A stretch of 64,000 nucleotides of DNA from Rhabditoides inermis (lineage: Eukaryota > Nematoda > Chromadorea > Rhabditida > Rhabditidae). The DNA is taken from NCBI GenBank assembly GCA_963966185.1, contig CAWZYM010000076.1, positions 313,501-377,500 of the forward strand, read 5' to 3'. A program made the translations under genes and the position numbers. Each line of letters opens with the position of its first letter. Position 1 is the first letter of the stretch. Shown one piece after another: positions 1-10,781 of this stretch. The notes below the pieces were generated by a model. That model had not been told where the DNA came from. It made no database searches and was given only the letters and a program-made list of their open reading frames with translations.

Positions 1-75
1 CACGAGTGCATTCGACAACGCACACATTTATGGTGAGAGAGAAGAGTGGAATATGAGAACGGAGTCCTTCTGAAG

Positions 76-436
76 ACCTGGCTTCCTCGCACGACGTCGT
101 CTGCGATGTGTGGATCGGCCTGCAGGATCTGGACTCGCCCGGGGACTTCTACTGGCTAGACGGCGACTCGTCCACATACAGGCGGTTCGCTGCCGGTGAG
201 TCAGACTGTAGTTTGTTTACAGTTTATGTATTTTTTATCAGATACAGTTTATGTATTTTTTTTATCATTCTATCAGATCCACTTCTCAGGTTATCCGATC
301 AAGACGGATTCGTCCACCGTGGTTTTCATGCAAATCACACAACAGAAGAGCACCTGGCAGAATACGCTGGCTATGGAGACGGCTAACTGTTTCGTGTGCG
401 AGAGACCGGCAGACTACCATCCGCCCACGCGTGAGA

Positions 437-495
<59 letters not shown>

Positions 496-1760
496 ATGAC
501 AGAGAGGGAGAGAAGAAGAGAGAGACCATTTCAGATGCGCCCAAGACAGTGGCGCCGGCAACAAGCACAACGCGAACAGCCAGGACCACAGTGGGGCAGA
601 CGACCACATCTGTCCCGACCACTGTGCCCGCAACCACCCTCACTCCCATTGTATCCAGCTCCACTGGAGCAGCCACTGCGACGCCTGCTGCGGGCACGAC
701 TCCTGTCCCCACAACGACAACCACAGTGATCACCACAACAGGTAGACAGAATGGGGCGAGTCAACTAACTGAATCATAGTGGCGCCTCCTTCCGTCTACC
801 GCGACTGCCTCGACATCCAGAGATTCCGACACGCATCCAGGAGCGGGGTGCGACAATCTCTTGTTTTCAGAAACTATTCACATTCTGCAGGTCTACTATG
901 CGGAGGCGCTAGGCACGACCGTTTACTGTGACATGGAAAACGATGGCGGCGGCTGGACCTACATTCTCAGGTGAGCTATATTGATGCAGTAGGTAGTACA
1001 AGAGTTTAGGCGAGTGGATACATCCGATGGCTTCGTGCAAGCTACTGTAGCCGACTACGATAAGCTGATTGGAATGCCCGGAAACAGCCATTGGCAATCT
1101 TTATCCGGTGAGTGATAGGAATGAGAGGGAGAGAGAGAGAGGAAGAGAGAGATGGGGAAGGAGAACGAGAGAGAGGAAATACTTACAGTGATCTCGCAGC
1201 TAACCGCCTCCCCGTCTGAGCTCATTGTTGAAGCAGTGGGTGAGAGAGACCGCGGAGATGGAATTACGAAGAGGAGCCAACGGTGAGAGACAGTGAGAGG
1301 CGAGAAAGAGAGGGTGGGGAATTGTAGACTTCCTTTAGGTACTCTTCCTTCTCTGTCTCATCGTCGTGGAAACTGTCCATCAGTCCAGCTGAGGCCGGAG
1401 GCTCTCTCGGCTGCCAAGGATTCGACATGCACGATTCGGCCAATGGAGCCACCTTCGTTGTCGATGGGAAACATGGGTAGGAGAGAGAATAAAGGGGGGG
1501 GGGTTAGGGATAGGGAGGGAGAGAGAGAGGAGAGGGAGGGAGGGAGAGAGAGGGAGGGAGAGAGAGAGGGGAAGGAGAGATAGATGCTTGTTTTCAGTGC
1601 TTGGTGGGCGTCAGACTTGTCAACTCGCCAGCCCATGCTACCTCTCGGTCTTTCTTCCGCAACTCTAACAGAAGGCCTCTACTTCGAGACAAGTGATTCG
1701 ACCGGATGTCGTCTCATTCGGCCCGTCCAATTCGGACTGAAAGTCAGACGAACTGACTGA
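76..1760 (+). CDS. C-type lectin / Thr-rich mucin linker / fibrinogen-like secreted protein, 5' partial
   Basis: Exons read as 76-195, 290-430, 535-741, 780-847, 891-970, 1010-1107, 1189-1282, 1339-1476 and 1598-1760, all in phase with GT-AG introns; an earlier exon may end near 32. The first two exons give the second half of a C-type lectin domain (WIGL motif, then WLDG, ending NCFVCE). The third exon is a Thr/Pro/Ala-rich linker of about 68 residues, probably O-glycosylated. The following exons carry CLDI, SGVYY, VYCDM and DGGGWT, typical of the N-terminal half of fibrinogen-related domains, then a less familiar region containing GCQGFDMHD and a final WW-containing stretch. Stop is TGA at 1758. 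It is likely a secreted or surface glycan-recognition protein. The signal peptide and start lie before the window. The lectin and mucin calls are firm; the fibrinogen-related identity of the last 130 residues is less sure. Confidence 0.8.
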
Positions 1761-2147
1761 AGGCAAATCGATCAAAACGCATGAACATGTTTCACATTCT
1801 GAATAAACGGCTATATCTGGTTTGAGCATCTGTGTGAATCTGTGCGCATCAATGCAGATTTCATGCAACTGACTGCTTGAAATACTTGATCGCATTCGAG
1901 TCATCGGTTATGGTGTACGGCCGGATGCGATGCGGTTGCTGACCACCCACCTTCTCTTGATGACCATCTTCTCTTGGTTCATCCCATTGTAGTATTGTTT
2001 TTTTTTTAATTTCACATAGTATCACGATTGAAACCCAAACATTCTTATCACTTTTTTATCGGTAAAGCATACAACTAACGATAAGTGTATGGGAAGAGGA
2101 ATGTCTTAGTAGGGGTTAAAGGAACAACTCCTCATTTTCACACGAGC

Positions 2148-2235
2148 ACAATTTGGCACTGACCGGATTCGAACCCGCGAAGATCGGGGGCACAACGCAG
2201 CGCACATGCACTGAGCCAAGAAACAAGTGACCGGG
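2148..2235 (-). repeat. tRNA-derived element (pseudo-tRNA or SINE head) with pol III A and B boxes
   Basis: Read on the minus strand, TGGCTCAGTGC (plus 2209-2219) matches an A box and GGTTCGAATCC (plus 2165-2175) is a perfect B box, about 34 bp apart as in tRNA genes. The T-arm stem pairs imperfectly and no clean acceptor stem or anticodon arm could be folded by eye, so a tRNA pseudogene or a tRNA-derived SINE is more likely than a functional tRNA. Confidence 0.5.
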
Positions 2236-2732
2236 CGTTGTTTATTTGCGGTTATGTTTCCGACCCCAGTTTTTGCAATGAAGTGTTGGCGGGAAATTCA
2301 ATTTTTGAGCTGCATTTTTGGCAGTGGCAGAATTGAAAGTTACGCAGAATCGTCGTTCTTTCGCAAAAATTGCAAATGTGTTAGGATAATATAATTTTTA
2401 ATAATACTCCTAGTCGAAAATAAGTCGCCACTGTTGCTTTAAGTTATCCCTCAATAGATTCCTTTTGCTTCACCCACTAGACGACCCCACTAGGCTTTAG
2501 TATATCGCGTGAGTACTATCATTGATTGTAGTGTCTCGTAGCAGGCTTTCCCTGCTCTCACCTTTCAGCCTGCTTCCTACCGGGAGCGCGTGTCTCACAC
2601 AAGCACTTTGTGCCTCTGAGGGGCGCGCTGCAGTCTCGCCTTGCGGTGTGTGGACTTGGATTGCTCGACACATCGACCGACCAAACCATCCCCACTATCC
2701 TCATTCAGTGCTTGACTGTTTTATGGATAAAC

Positions 2733-2986
<254 letters not shown>

Positions 2987-3243
2987 GTCCCGAAACAACA
3001 ATAACGACTAACACTATCAGATTCTACGTATTTGAATTAGTTACTATGATTTTTATCGAGAAAATCTGGTGTTGCCTTTTCTTTCATCCAGGGCGATAAT
3101 GGCCTGAAATCACAAGACAAAATGAACAAGCTTTTCAGAAGTTGTTATGGACAAAAACTGACTGATTTGAGATGATGGTCCCTTACGGGACCAAATTTGC
3201 ATATTGGGACAAAACCACTTATACTACCTTGTAGAGCACCCTT

Positions 3244-3313
3244 AAAAACCCCTGTAATCAGGCACGTTGCTTCTAGGTCCCACCTCGTTCGATTCTTACG
3301 CGGATCGTGTGAT
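3244..3313. repeat. Interspersed repeat, copy 1
   Basis: Shares CTAGGTCCCACCT and ATTCTTACGCG plus ATCGTGTGATAT with 17757-17838, in the same order and orientation with small indels. Family not recognised. Confidence 0.5.
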
Positions 3314-3807
3314 ATTCCTTTCTCTCTTTCTATTTATTCTCCTTTGTTTTGGCTTATTTCACGTGTTTCATAGCTTATGCTCATATATCATTTGTTGTCG
3401 TTGTCGTTGTTGTTGTTGCTGTCCACTCGTTATTAATGTTTATCACACATTATTGGCACGCGATAAATGTCTATCATTCAAAATAATAAAACGCTACGGA
3501 GCTCCATTTGACGAATATTGTACTACTACGCATCATGATGCACAACGCACACTAACTTCGGCGTGTTTTGGCTTCTATAAAGACAATGTGTTTATACTAT
3601 TACTACAACCACTTTTCTTATAGAGTTTGTGAGATTATTAGAGAGATTCGTTTTGAAAGCATCGTTTCCTCATTTCCGAGTAGTTGAAGATAATCGATAA
3701 CAAGCACAGCGCAGCGCATATTGGCGTATGCTCATCATTTCCATTGTGCTTTACATTTACGCGTATTTTTTTAAAAGTATAATTACGTTTATTGTAGGGC
3801 TGGCTGC

Positions 3808-4354
3808 ATGTCTACCGTGTTACCCCATCGCCAGAAAGTCTTGTCACTCTACCGCCAAATCTTCAGAATCGCCCGCAACTGGCAGGTTATTGGACATGTT
3901 TACATCTTTGTTTACTCGTTCTGTCGTAGGTGCGTGATCCGACTAAGACACTGGCTGAAAAGCAGTCGATCGTCAACGAAGCACGCGAGAAGTTCAACAA
4001 GCACAAAACGGTTAGTTGAAAATTGAATTCAATGTTTCCTGTTGCATATCATAACACGTATCCTCTTCTTTCATTATACAATAATATGCTGTATTTATTA
4101 TTGTGTATAAAGTTATTCTTATCGACCTTACAGGAATTTGACCCGACCGTGATCTCTTCACTGATCCTTGAATGCGAGAAGCGCATCGTGCAGGCCGACC
4201 ACTATCGCATTCCCTATGAACGACTCGAGTACCTCGCCCCTCAAACGGCATATAGTGAGTCTTGTTGGCAACACTTGTTCATTACTTTACATGTTTAGCT
4301 GTCAACATTCGCAAGCAGCAGTACACTCAGCACAGCAAGAAGCGCGAGATGTGA
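3808..4354 (+). CDS. LYRM1: LYR-motif protein, LYRM1-like
   Basis: Four exons, 3808-3885, 3930-4010, 4134-4254 and 4299-4354, all phases consistent, give 111 residues. The N-terminus has the LYR-type signature LSLYRQIFRIARNWQ (about residues 12-26), followed by the NEAREKF and YRIPYERLEYL segments expected for LYRM1. Family members are small helical proteins, many mitochondrial, that bind acyl carrier protein or Fe-S/assembly machinery; the exact LYRM1 role is not settled. A splice acceptor ends 10 nt before the ATG. The TGA at 4352 is immediately followed, without any spacer, by coding-like sequence of EEF2KMT. No polyadenylation signal was seen between them. Confidence 0.9.
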
Positions 4355-4367
4355 GCACGACGGGGCG

Positions 4368-5961
4368 TTGCGCACCCGTATCGACAAGTGGGCTGAGTAC
4401 GAAGAGGTGGGTGGAGTGGATGCAACATGGAGACAACTCCTCTCGCAGCCTGTCCGTCGCTTCATCCGGTGCTACTTCGCGGGCGCGCGACCATCGTCCG
4501 ACGTCCTCGACAGCGTGGTGAGCTCCTTGTCGGAGATGGGATATTTGAACGTTTTCAAGGTCTCTTCGCTGTGTGCGTCTCCCACTCTGCTGTCCTCCCT
4601 CGCTTCCCTCGTCATCGACTCGCCGCTGTTCGACAAGTACCCACCTAAGAATGCGAGCAGGAAGCTCGTCCTCAAGCAGCTTGTAGGAGAAGTGAGCGTT
4701 TGCTGCATTATCATTCATTTATGCAGTTTGCAATATCTTTTATGTTTTCAGCTGGAGTCGCACGGAGTGGAGGTGCCCGACGAGTTCTACCTCGCCCTCA
4801 CCGCATCCCAAATGAACGACGGAGAATGGGTAAGATATACAATTTTTTGAGTTTGTTTTGTAGTGTCATCATTTAAATAGATTGTATTGATGTATTTGTT
4901 CAGGCGTACCGTCTGTTTATGTGTGAGTGTGGCGAGCACGTGCGGGTTGTTCTCCGAGAGGCGACGCAGCAGCTCAGCTGCGGTACAACCGGACTCAGTC
5001 TCTGGCAGGTGCGTCTCCCTCCCCCTCTCTTTCTCTCTCTCTCTCCACTGCTCTCTCCAGGCGTCGTGCGACCTGTCTCTGTTGCTCACCTCGCTGCCCC
5101 TGTCGGGTCTGTCTCTGCTCGAGCTGGGCGCCGGCTGCGGACTCGTCGGACTCACCGCCGCTGCCGCGCACGGAGAGGTGCGAGTGGAGCTGCAGAGAAA
5201 GAGAAATGGTATTGTGCTTGCAGCCCCGTGTCCTCCTCACCGACTACGATATCAAGGTGGTCGACCAGCTCGACAAGAACGTTCGACTCAACTATGGACA
5301 GGTATATTTGTCTTGTTCTCTAAGTTTTATTGATTTTTTCAAGACGAAGCGCGTGCGTACGCAAAACATCGACTGGACGCAGTTTGAGCTGACTGATTTG
5401 GACACCATTCCCGAACTGGTGCTAGCTGCAGGTGAGAGAATGATTAACGGTTTGTTAAAGACTGTTCGCATGTTGTACGCATTGCAGACGTGGTGTACGA
5501 CCGTCATATCCTGGGTGCGTTGTGTGGTGTGCTGGAGAGAGTGCTGCGAGTTTCCCTGGAGGAGGGGCCGGAGTGGCTGGGCGGACGACGACAGGCCATA
5601 GTCGCCAGCACACTCCGCGACCCGGACACACTCGCCGCCTTCCGAAGCAAGATCGGTCCGTCTCATTGACACTTGATGTTATCGTCTATGTTTAATCTGA
5701 TGGAATCTTACTAATTGCAGCTGAATCCGGACTGATGATCGTCGAGCAGCTCCGTATGCAGTACGGATGGGTGCACTTTGAGGTGTGTCGATCGTTATTT
5801 GTAGTTTGTACTCGATAATTTGAATGTGATGATTTGTGTAGGATGCGGGCGACGTGGAGAAGGGCTCGGAGAAGGTTCGGGTGCCGTGCATGTTCCCCTA
5901 CTCGAGCACACTCGATGCGCCCACCATCGTGTATAGGATAGTCGCCACACCCAGCGAGTAG
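4368..5961 (+). CDS. EEF2KMT: EEF2 lysine methyltransferase (FAM86-like), start unresolved
   Basis: Exons are to 4691, then 4752-4829, 4904-5008, 5061-5177, 5224-5301, 5344-5431, 5488-5655, 5721-5782 and 5842-5961; phases agree throughout. The protein has the FAM86 N-terminal helical region (LLSQPVRRFIRCYF), then LSCGTTGLSLWQ and the SAM-binding motif LELGAGCGLVGL, then VVYDRHIL after the strand-4 position. It should trimethylate a lysine of elongation factor 2 in the cytosol, using S-adenosylmethionine. Oddity: the open frame runs back to 4299 inside the last LYRM1 exon without an in-frame ATG. The first in-frame ATG, at 4536, would remove conserved N-terminal sequence. A non-AUG start, an undetected upstream exon, or dicistronic expression are possible. 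4368 is the first residue that can be supported beyond the LYRM1 stop. Confidence 0.85.
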
Positions 5962-6263
5962 ACCGAGGATACCGTAGATGAGGATGAAGATTAGTGAGTA
6001 CGTGTAGTGTGTTGCCTTGTACGCATCGCGGTTTGCTCATTGTGTGTTGTTAGATAGAGTTAGATATATAATATTGTTTCGATTATAAATATATCAAGTT
6101 CTCGTTCATTTTTTGTTTTGCTATGTGAAGGGTTCCCTGGCCCGATGCTTGTGAAAGCATTACCTTTGTTTCCATGGCGTGCATAATTCGTGGTTGTACC
6201 GCTGAGCGTCGCATTATGCGTGTCAAGTGTGGATGGTATGAATGTATGCCTCCCCTCGCAGCT

Positions 6264-7040
6264 ATGTCGCAGCCGGAGTTGGATCGTGCGGAGGTGGAAG
6301 CGGCGTTCGCCAAGTGCGCCCACCCCAACACACAGCCGGGGCTCATCGCCATCGCCGACCTCAAGGCACGCAAGCATGCACTCTGTGTGTTCCCCCTCTT
6401 CCACCGAGTGTGTTGCAGCTGGTGATGCGTGCTCTGGGCTTCGACCCACGCAATGCTCAGGTCGAGGAGATGAGCAGGAAGATTCGCGAGGCGCAGCGCA
6501 AACGGGCGGGAGGACACCAGGGTTGGTTGGCGTTCTGGAGTTCGCGTGGACTTGTGAAGATTTGTAACAACGATATTTCATCGTCTTTTTATATTAAATA
6601 TTTTTTGTTGTTCAGTGCCCGATTGTGTGGATGTGGATGAGTTCATCGCTGCGATGAGCGACCGGCTCGGAATCGATCAGACAGAGAAAGAGATGAGGTG
6701 AGAGAAGGAGAGAGAGGAGGGACTGATTGTATACGAAATGATGCAGGAGCGCGTTCCGTCTCTTCGACAAGGAGGGCAAAGGATACATTACCGTCGACAA
6801 TCTCAAGGCGGTGAGTGCGCGAGGGAGGGGAGGGGGAGGATAAGAGATGATGGTCCGTATAGGTGGCTGCTGAGCTGGCCGAGGATATGGACGACGAACT
6901 ATTCCAGGTGGGTGTTATTGATTGATTATTCGATTAGTGAATTGTTGGTGTAGGAAATGCTGTCCGAGGCGGCGGGAGCGGACGGCCGGGTGGAGGAGAA
7001 GGACTTTTTCGCCATCATGCGAAAGACGTGCCTCTACTGA
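6264..7040 (+). CDS. Centrin-like EF-hand protein with degenerate calcium loops
   Basis: Exons 6264-6365, 6419-6521, 6616-6697, 6747-6810, 6863-6907 and 6954-7040 give 160 residues in consistent phase. LVMRALGFDP, AFRLFDKEGKGYI and the C-terminal MRKTCLY closely follow the centrin pattern (VAMRALGFEP, AFKLFDDD, MKKTSLY). Centrins act at centrioles and basal bodies and in nuclear export or repair complexes. The intron after 6365 has a GC donor. All four EF loops lack the usual acidic 1-3-5-12 ligands: the best, starting at DKEGKG, has Asn at position 12. Calcium binding is therefore doubtful. The acceptor lies 2 nt before the ATG. A paralogous calmodulin-like protein is the alternative, but the C-terminus favours centrin. 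Confidence 0.85.
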
Positions 7041-7330
7041 GGGCGCATGATGTATTGATTATCGATTGGTTCTTTCCCACTCACCTCACACCCACCTGTT
7101 CCGTACAGTCACTCTCGTTTCCCTGCTCTCTATGCTCGATCTCTGCCCCTTTTCCCAGTTGTGTGATCTCTTTGAATGTGAATATGTATGTGCATCACAG
7201 ATTGATATATTCTAATAAAGTTTTGTCCAGCATACTCGGCGACTCGTGGTGCGTGGTGTGATCGTGATTGTGACGATGTGATATCTGGTGATTGTGAAGT
7301 GATAAGTCTATTCTTTCTTCTCTCATTTAG
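7041..7330 (+). other. 3' UTR of the centrin-like gene and spacer
   Basis: Holds AATAAA at 7214-7219, about 174 nt after the centrin stop, then 110 nt leading to a pyrimidine-rich acceptor ending at 7330 that abuts the next ATG. No other gene seen. Confidence 0.6.
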
Positions 7331-8275
7331 ATGTGGGATCGGCTAGTGAATAATGAGAGAGGAGCGTTTGTGCAGTCATTGTGAGTTGTGTGGAATAGAA
7401 GGTGCCGACGGTGCGTGGCTCTTGTTCTAGCTACTTTTTCTACGACACGGCTCCGCTGATTCGATGGATGTACCGGAGATCGGCGGAGAAGAACAGACTC
7501 AAGTACCCCAACGGCCACACCCACTGCGAGAGCAAGAACTGCGGCGGTGAGCGAGCGACTGATGCGAGCCATGGTTCGACCATGTGTCTAGGTGTCATCG
7601 TCTACCCCGTCCCATATGGTCGCGACAACTACGGATACATTGTGCTCGCGGAAAACGCGTGCATTGTGGGTGGTCCTGCTCTCTCTCTCTCACTCTATCC
7701 CCTCTCTTCTTCTATTCTTCTCTCTTTCTCAAATTACCCTTGTTTCTAGGTGATCGACTGTGGCGACTGGCCGCCGTTCGATAGAGCTCTGAGAGATATG
7801 AACAAGACGCCGACTGCTGTCCTCACCACACATAAACACTGGTGAGAGTAACTTATGTTTCTATTGTATCGAGATGTGGCCTACATGTGGGCTGTACTGA
7901 TATGTTCTAGGGACCACTGCTACGGTGTGCGCACGCTACTCCGCCATCACCCCGCAACACCCGTCTATGCGAGCAGGATCGACAATCCTAGAGGAACCAC
8001 CAAGTGAGTGGGCGGAGCGAGAGAGGCGGAGTCAATGTGACAAGTTCAGGTTCGTGGATGATAAAGAGACGATGGATGTGGGAGATCTGCGGGTGATCTG
8101 TCATCTCACCCCCGGACATACCAGGGGACATCTGATGTATGAGGTATGATGAGACGACGATGTGATGGAGGGATATGAGAGGTGTATTGCAGATATGGAA
8201 CTCAACCAAAGAAGGACACCCGCATGTGCTTTTCACTGGCGATTTTCTTTTCGTATGTGGTATCGGTGAGTAGAG

Positions 8276-8321
<46 letters not shown>

Positions 8322-9970
8322 AGGCAAGCTGTTCGAGGGCAATGAGGATGTGATGCTGCGGTCACTGGACTCTCTCGACTCATTTCCTGACGAAACGCTC
8401 ACTTTCCCGGCCCACGAATACGCTGTCGAGCAAATCGACTACGCTTCCAAGGTAGCCTCTCTTCAATCCAGCTTCCTCCCTATGTCACTTGTGCAAGCAA
8501 TATGGTATAGACTCAGCATGGTCTACGTCAACGTGTCAGTGAGAAAGGTTTATCGTAATCAGCATCTATCGATCTTACTGATCCGTTACATACACATTAT
8601 CGAACATAACATCACAACACATGGAAACCACAACAAGAGACGATCGTGAGACAGAGATATGCCACATATCTCACGATAGTCAATTGTCAGGTGTACCCGC
8701 AAGACAGTGATGTGCAAGATGAGAAACGACGGATCAACGAGCGGCGCCACACTGGCCTCGGCAGACAGCAGTGCATCCCCTACACTATGAAGCAACAGCA
8801 CAGGTTCAATCCATTCCTACGCACAGAGAAGGATGTGATAGAGGTGAGAGATGGGAGAAAGAGAGAGATAATTCGGTCTGTTTAGTTGAAAAACGTGACT
8901 CCGAGTAGTCGGGTGGAGGATTCTAGTCAACGCGTCGAACCAAGCTCGACTGGCGTGGACAATGAAGGAACAGTAGGAGGAGGAGGAGGCGGGGTGAGTT
9001 ACGAAGTTGCTATATTCTATATGTTTCCAATTTTTTTCATTTAGGGATGTGGCGAGGGCGTCGTGGAGGCAGATCATGAAAAGGAGATCAGTGTGGAGAA
9101 AAAGGAGAAGGAGGAGGAGATCAGCATGGAAGCTGCCCTCGGAATGTGGGAGGCAGATCGACAGGCAGAGGGGCAGGAGAAGGGGAAGAAGGAGGAAGAG
9201 GAGGAGAAGAACGATATTGAGAAGGAGGAGAAAGAGGAGGCAGAGAATGCGAATGCGGAGCAGCCAGGGGAGAAGGAGGAGGAAGATAAGGAGAAGGAGG
9301 AGAATGGGGAGGCAAAGCAGGCGGACGCGGAGCAGCGAGAGGAGGAGGAGGAGACGGAGCAGCCAGAGGAGGAGGAAGAGATGAGCATAGAGACTGCGCT
9401 GGGATTGTTGGAGGCTCATCGACAGACAGAGAGGCAAGAGAGGGAGAGTGACTTGATGGATATGCTGGATGCACTGCAGATGAAGGAGGGAGATGGACAG
9501 ACGAGGACGAAGAAGGATGAGATAGAAGTGAAGGAGGAGGATACGAGGGAGGAGCGGGAGAAGAAGGAGGAACAGAAAGAGCAGGAGCAAAAGGATCAGG
9601 AGAAGGGGAAAGAAGAGAAGGAGCAAGAGAAGCAGAGAAAGGAGCAGGAGCAGGAGGAGCGGGAGGTGGTGCAGAAGAAGGAAGAACCGGAAGAGAAGGA
9701 AGCGCAGGATCAGCAGAAGGAGAAGGAGGAGCTGGAGCTGGAGCAGAAGGAACAGGAGAAGGAGGTGGAGGAGAGAGAGCAGAAGGAGCAACGGGCACAT
9801 CCGTCCCCACAGCCGGAACAGGAGAAGGTGGGCGATGGAAGACTGTGAGATTCGAGTATCACGTGTTTCAGATTCGCGAGGAAGTGAGTGATCAGAAGTT
9901 CTGGCGACTGCGATGCAAGCGACTCATACCTCAGGAAACGCAAGACGAACCAGGCAGGCACGGAGTCTAG
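7331..9970 (+). CDS. PNKD: PNKD/HAGH-family metallo-beta-lactamase with long Glu/Lys-rich tail
   Basis: Exons 7331-7380, 7431-7546, 7592-7665, 7750-7841, 7911-8003, 8050-8143, 8193-8265, 8324-8451, 8691-8843, 8886-8993, 9045-9827 and 9872-9970 keep phase and give 620 residues. The N-terminal YFFYDTAPLIRWMYRR segment resembles the PNKD/MR-1 leader. The metallo-beta-lactamase core has THKHWDH (metal ligands), LTPGHTRGH, FTGDFLF and FPAHEYA, and ends NPFLRTE as in PNKD and glyoxalase II. Expected activity is hydrolysis of a glutathione thioester or related substrate with two metal ions. Residues from about 328 to 588 form a Glu/Lys/Gln coiled-coil-like tail, with two related segments, ISMEAALGMWEADRQ and MSIETALGLLEAHRQ. 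The last exon returns to ordinary composition. The acceptor abuts the ATG directly. Confidence 0.88.
8278..8316. repeat. (GA)n microsatellite in a PNKD-like intron
   Basis: A run of GA dinucleotides directly after the donor GTGAGTAG and ending before the acceptor TTGCAG. One of many such tracts in introns of this window. Confidence 0.95.
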
Positions 9971-9992
9971 GGAGGTGCCTTGATATTGTTGT

Positions 9993-10175
9993 AGATTATG
10001 TGCCTTATTGTTTGCATCAATGATTGATATGTTGTTTCACTGACACTTTTAATGTCTTTCTAAATAATTGGGTATTTCCGATATCGTTTTAGATTATGTG
10101 CCTTATTGTGTGCATCAATGTTTGATATGTTGTTTCACTGACACTGAGTGCCTTTCTGAATATTTGGTTATTTGG
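9993..10175. repeat. 98-bp direct tandem duplication, two copies
   Basis: AGATTATGTGCCTTATTG begins copies at 9993 and 10091. Both continue with near-identical sequence through TTGTTTCACTGACACT and then diverge. It lies just after the PNKD-like stop, probably in its 3' UTR. Confidence 0.8.
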
Positions 10176-10781
10176 ATTGTTCCGATCTGAAATAATTTGA
10201 ACCTTATGTTGCTTTACGATGATGAATACATTTCCTTTTTTGTAAATGTGAATTCATTCGATATAGATGGTATCTGGTAATCGTTGCTTCCCGATATTTC
10301 GAAGGTCGGCTATCTACCTCATTGAAGTTAGATAGATAATGTCCTCTTGTAATCATAAGGAGAAGATCATGCAAGTCAAATCATTCTTCTACCGTAATTC
10401 TAAGGGTACGATGCAGATCAAATCATTCTCCTACCGTGAAGAGGACGATACAGACACATCAAATTATTCTCAGAAGATGGTTTCAAAAGATATTTCTGAA
10501 TGTTTATTAAGTAAGCGGAATAAGTACACACAAATAAGTAAGTGTTGTTGAATTGAGTTGCATCCAGTGGGCGTGTATTGCCAGCGTGTATCCAGTCTTT
10601 TCAGAGTAGGCGGGGCTTAGCTTGCTAGCCACAGCCATATCATATCCGCCTCTCGTTGCCTGCTTCCGCCGGAGAGAGAAAGAGTGGAGTCTCCCTCTCT
10701 CGAGTGGATTCGTCCTTTCCGCCTCCCTTCCCTTTTTGGTGTTCCCTCCACTTTCTTCTATTTTGACGTCACTGCTTGTAG
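10176..10781. other. Spacer with minisatellite-like segment
   Basis: No convincing exon. At 10360-10440 the motif AAATCATTC(T/C)(T/C)CTACCGT occurs twice. It is related to the minisatellite around the LINE at 31838-31981, so the short open frame here is treated as repeat, not gene. Confidence 0.5.

Noticed and set aside
2148..2235. Functional tRNA gene
   Set aside because: No clean acceptor stem or anticodon arm could be paired by eye despite good A and B boxes.
4255..4298. LYRM1-EEF2KMT fusion by alternative acceptor
   Set aside because: All AG acceptors tested at 4298-4330 give the wrong phase for the EEF2KMT frame.
8817..9810. Long antisense Leu-rich and Ser/Pro-rich frames
   Set aside because: Shadows of the Glu/Lys-rich PNKD tail; low stop density comes from GA-rich composition.
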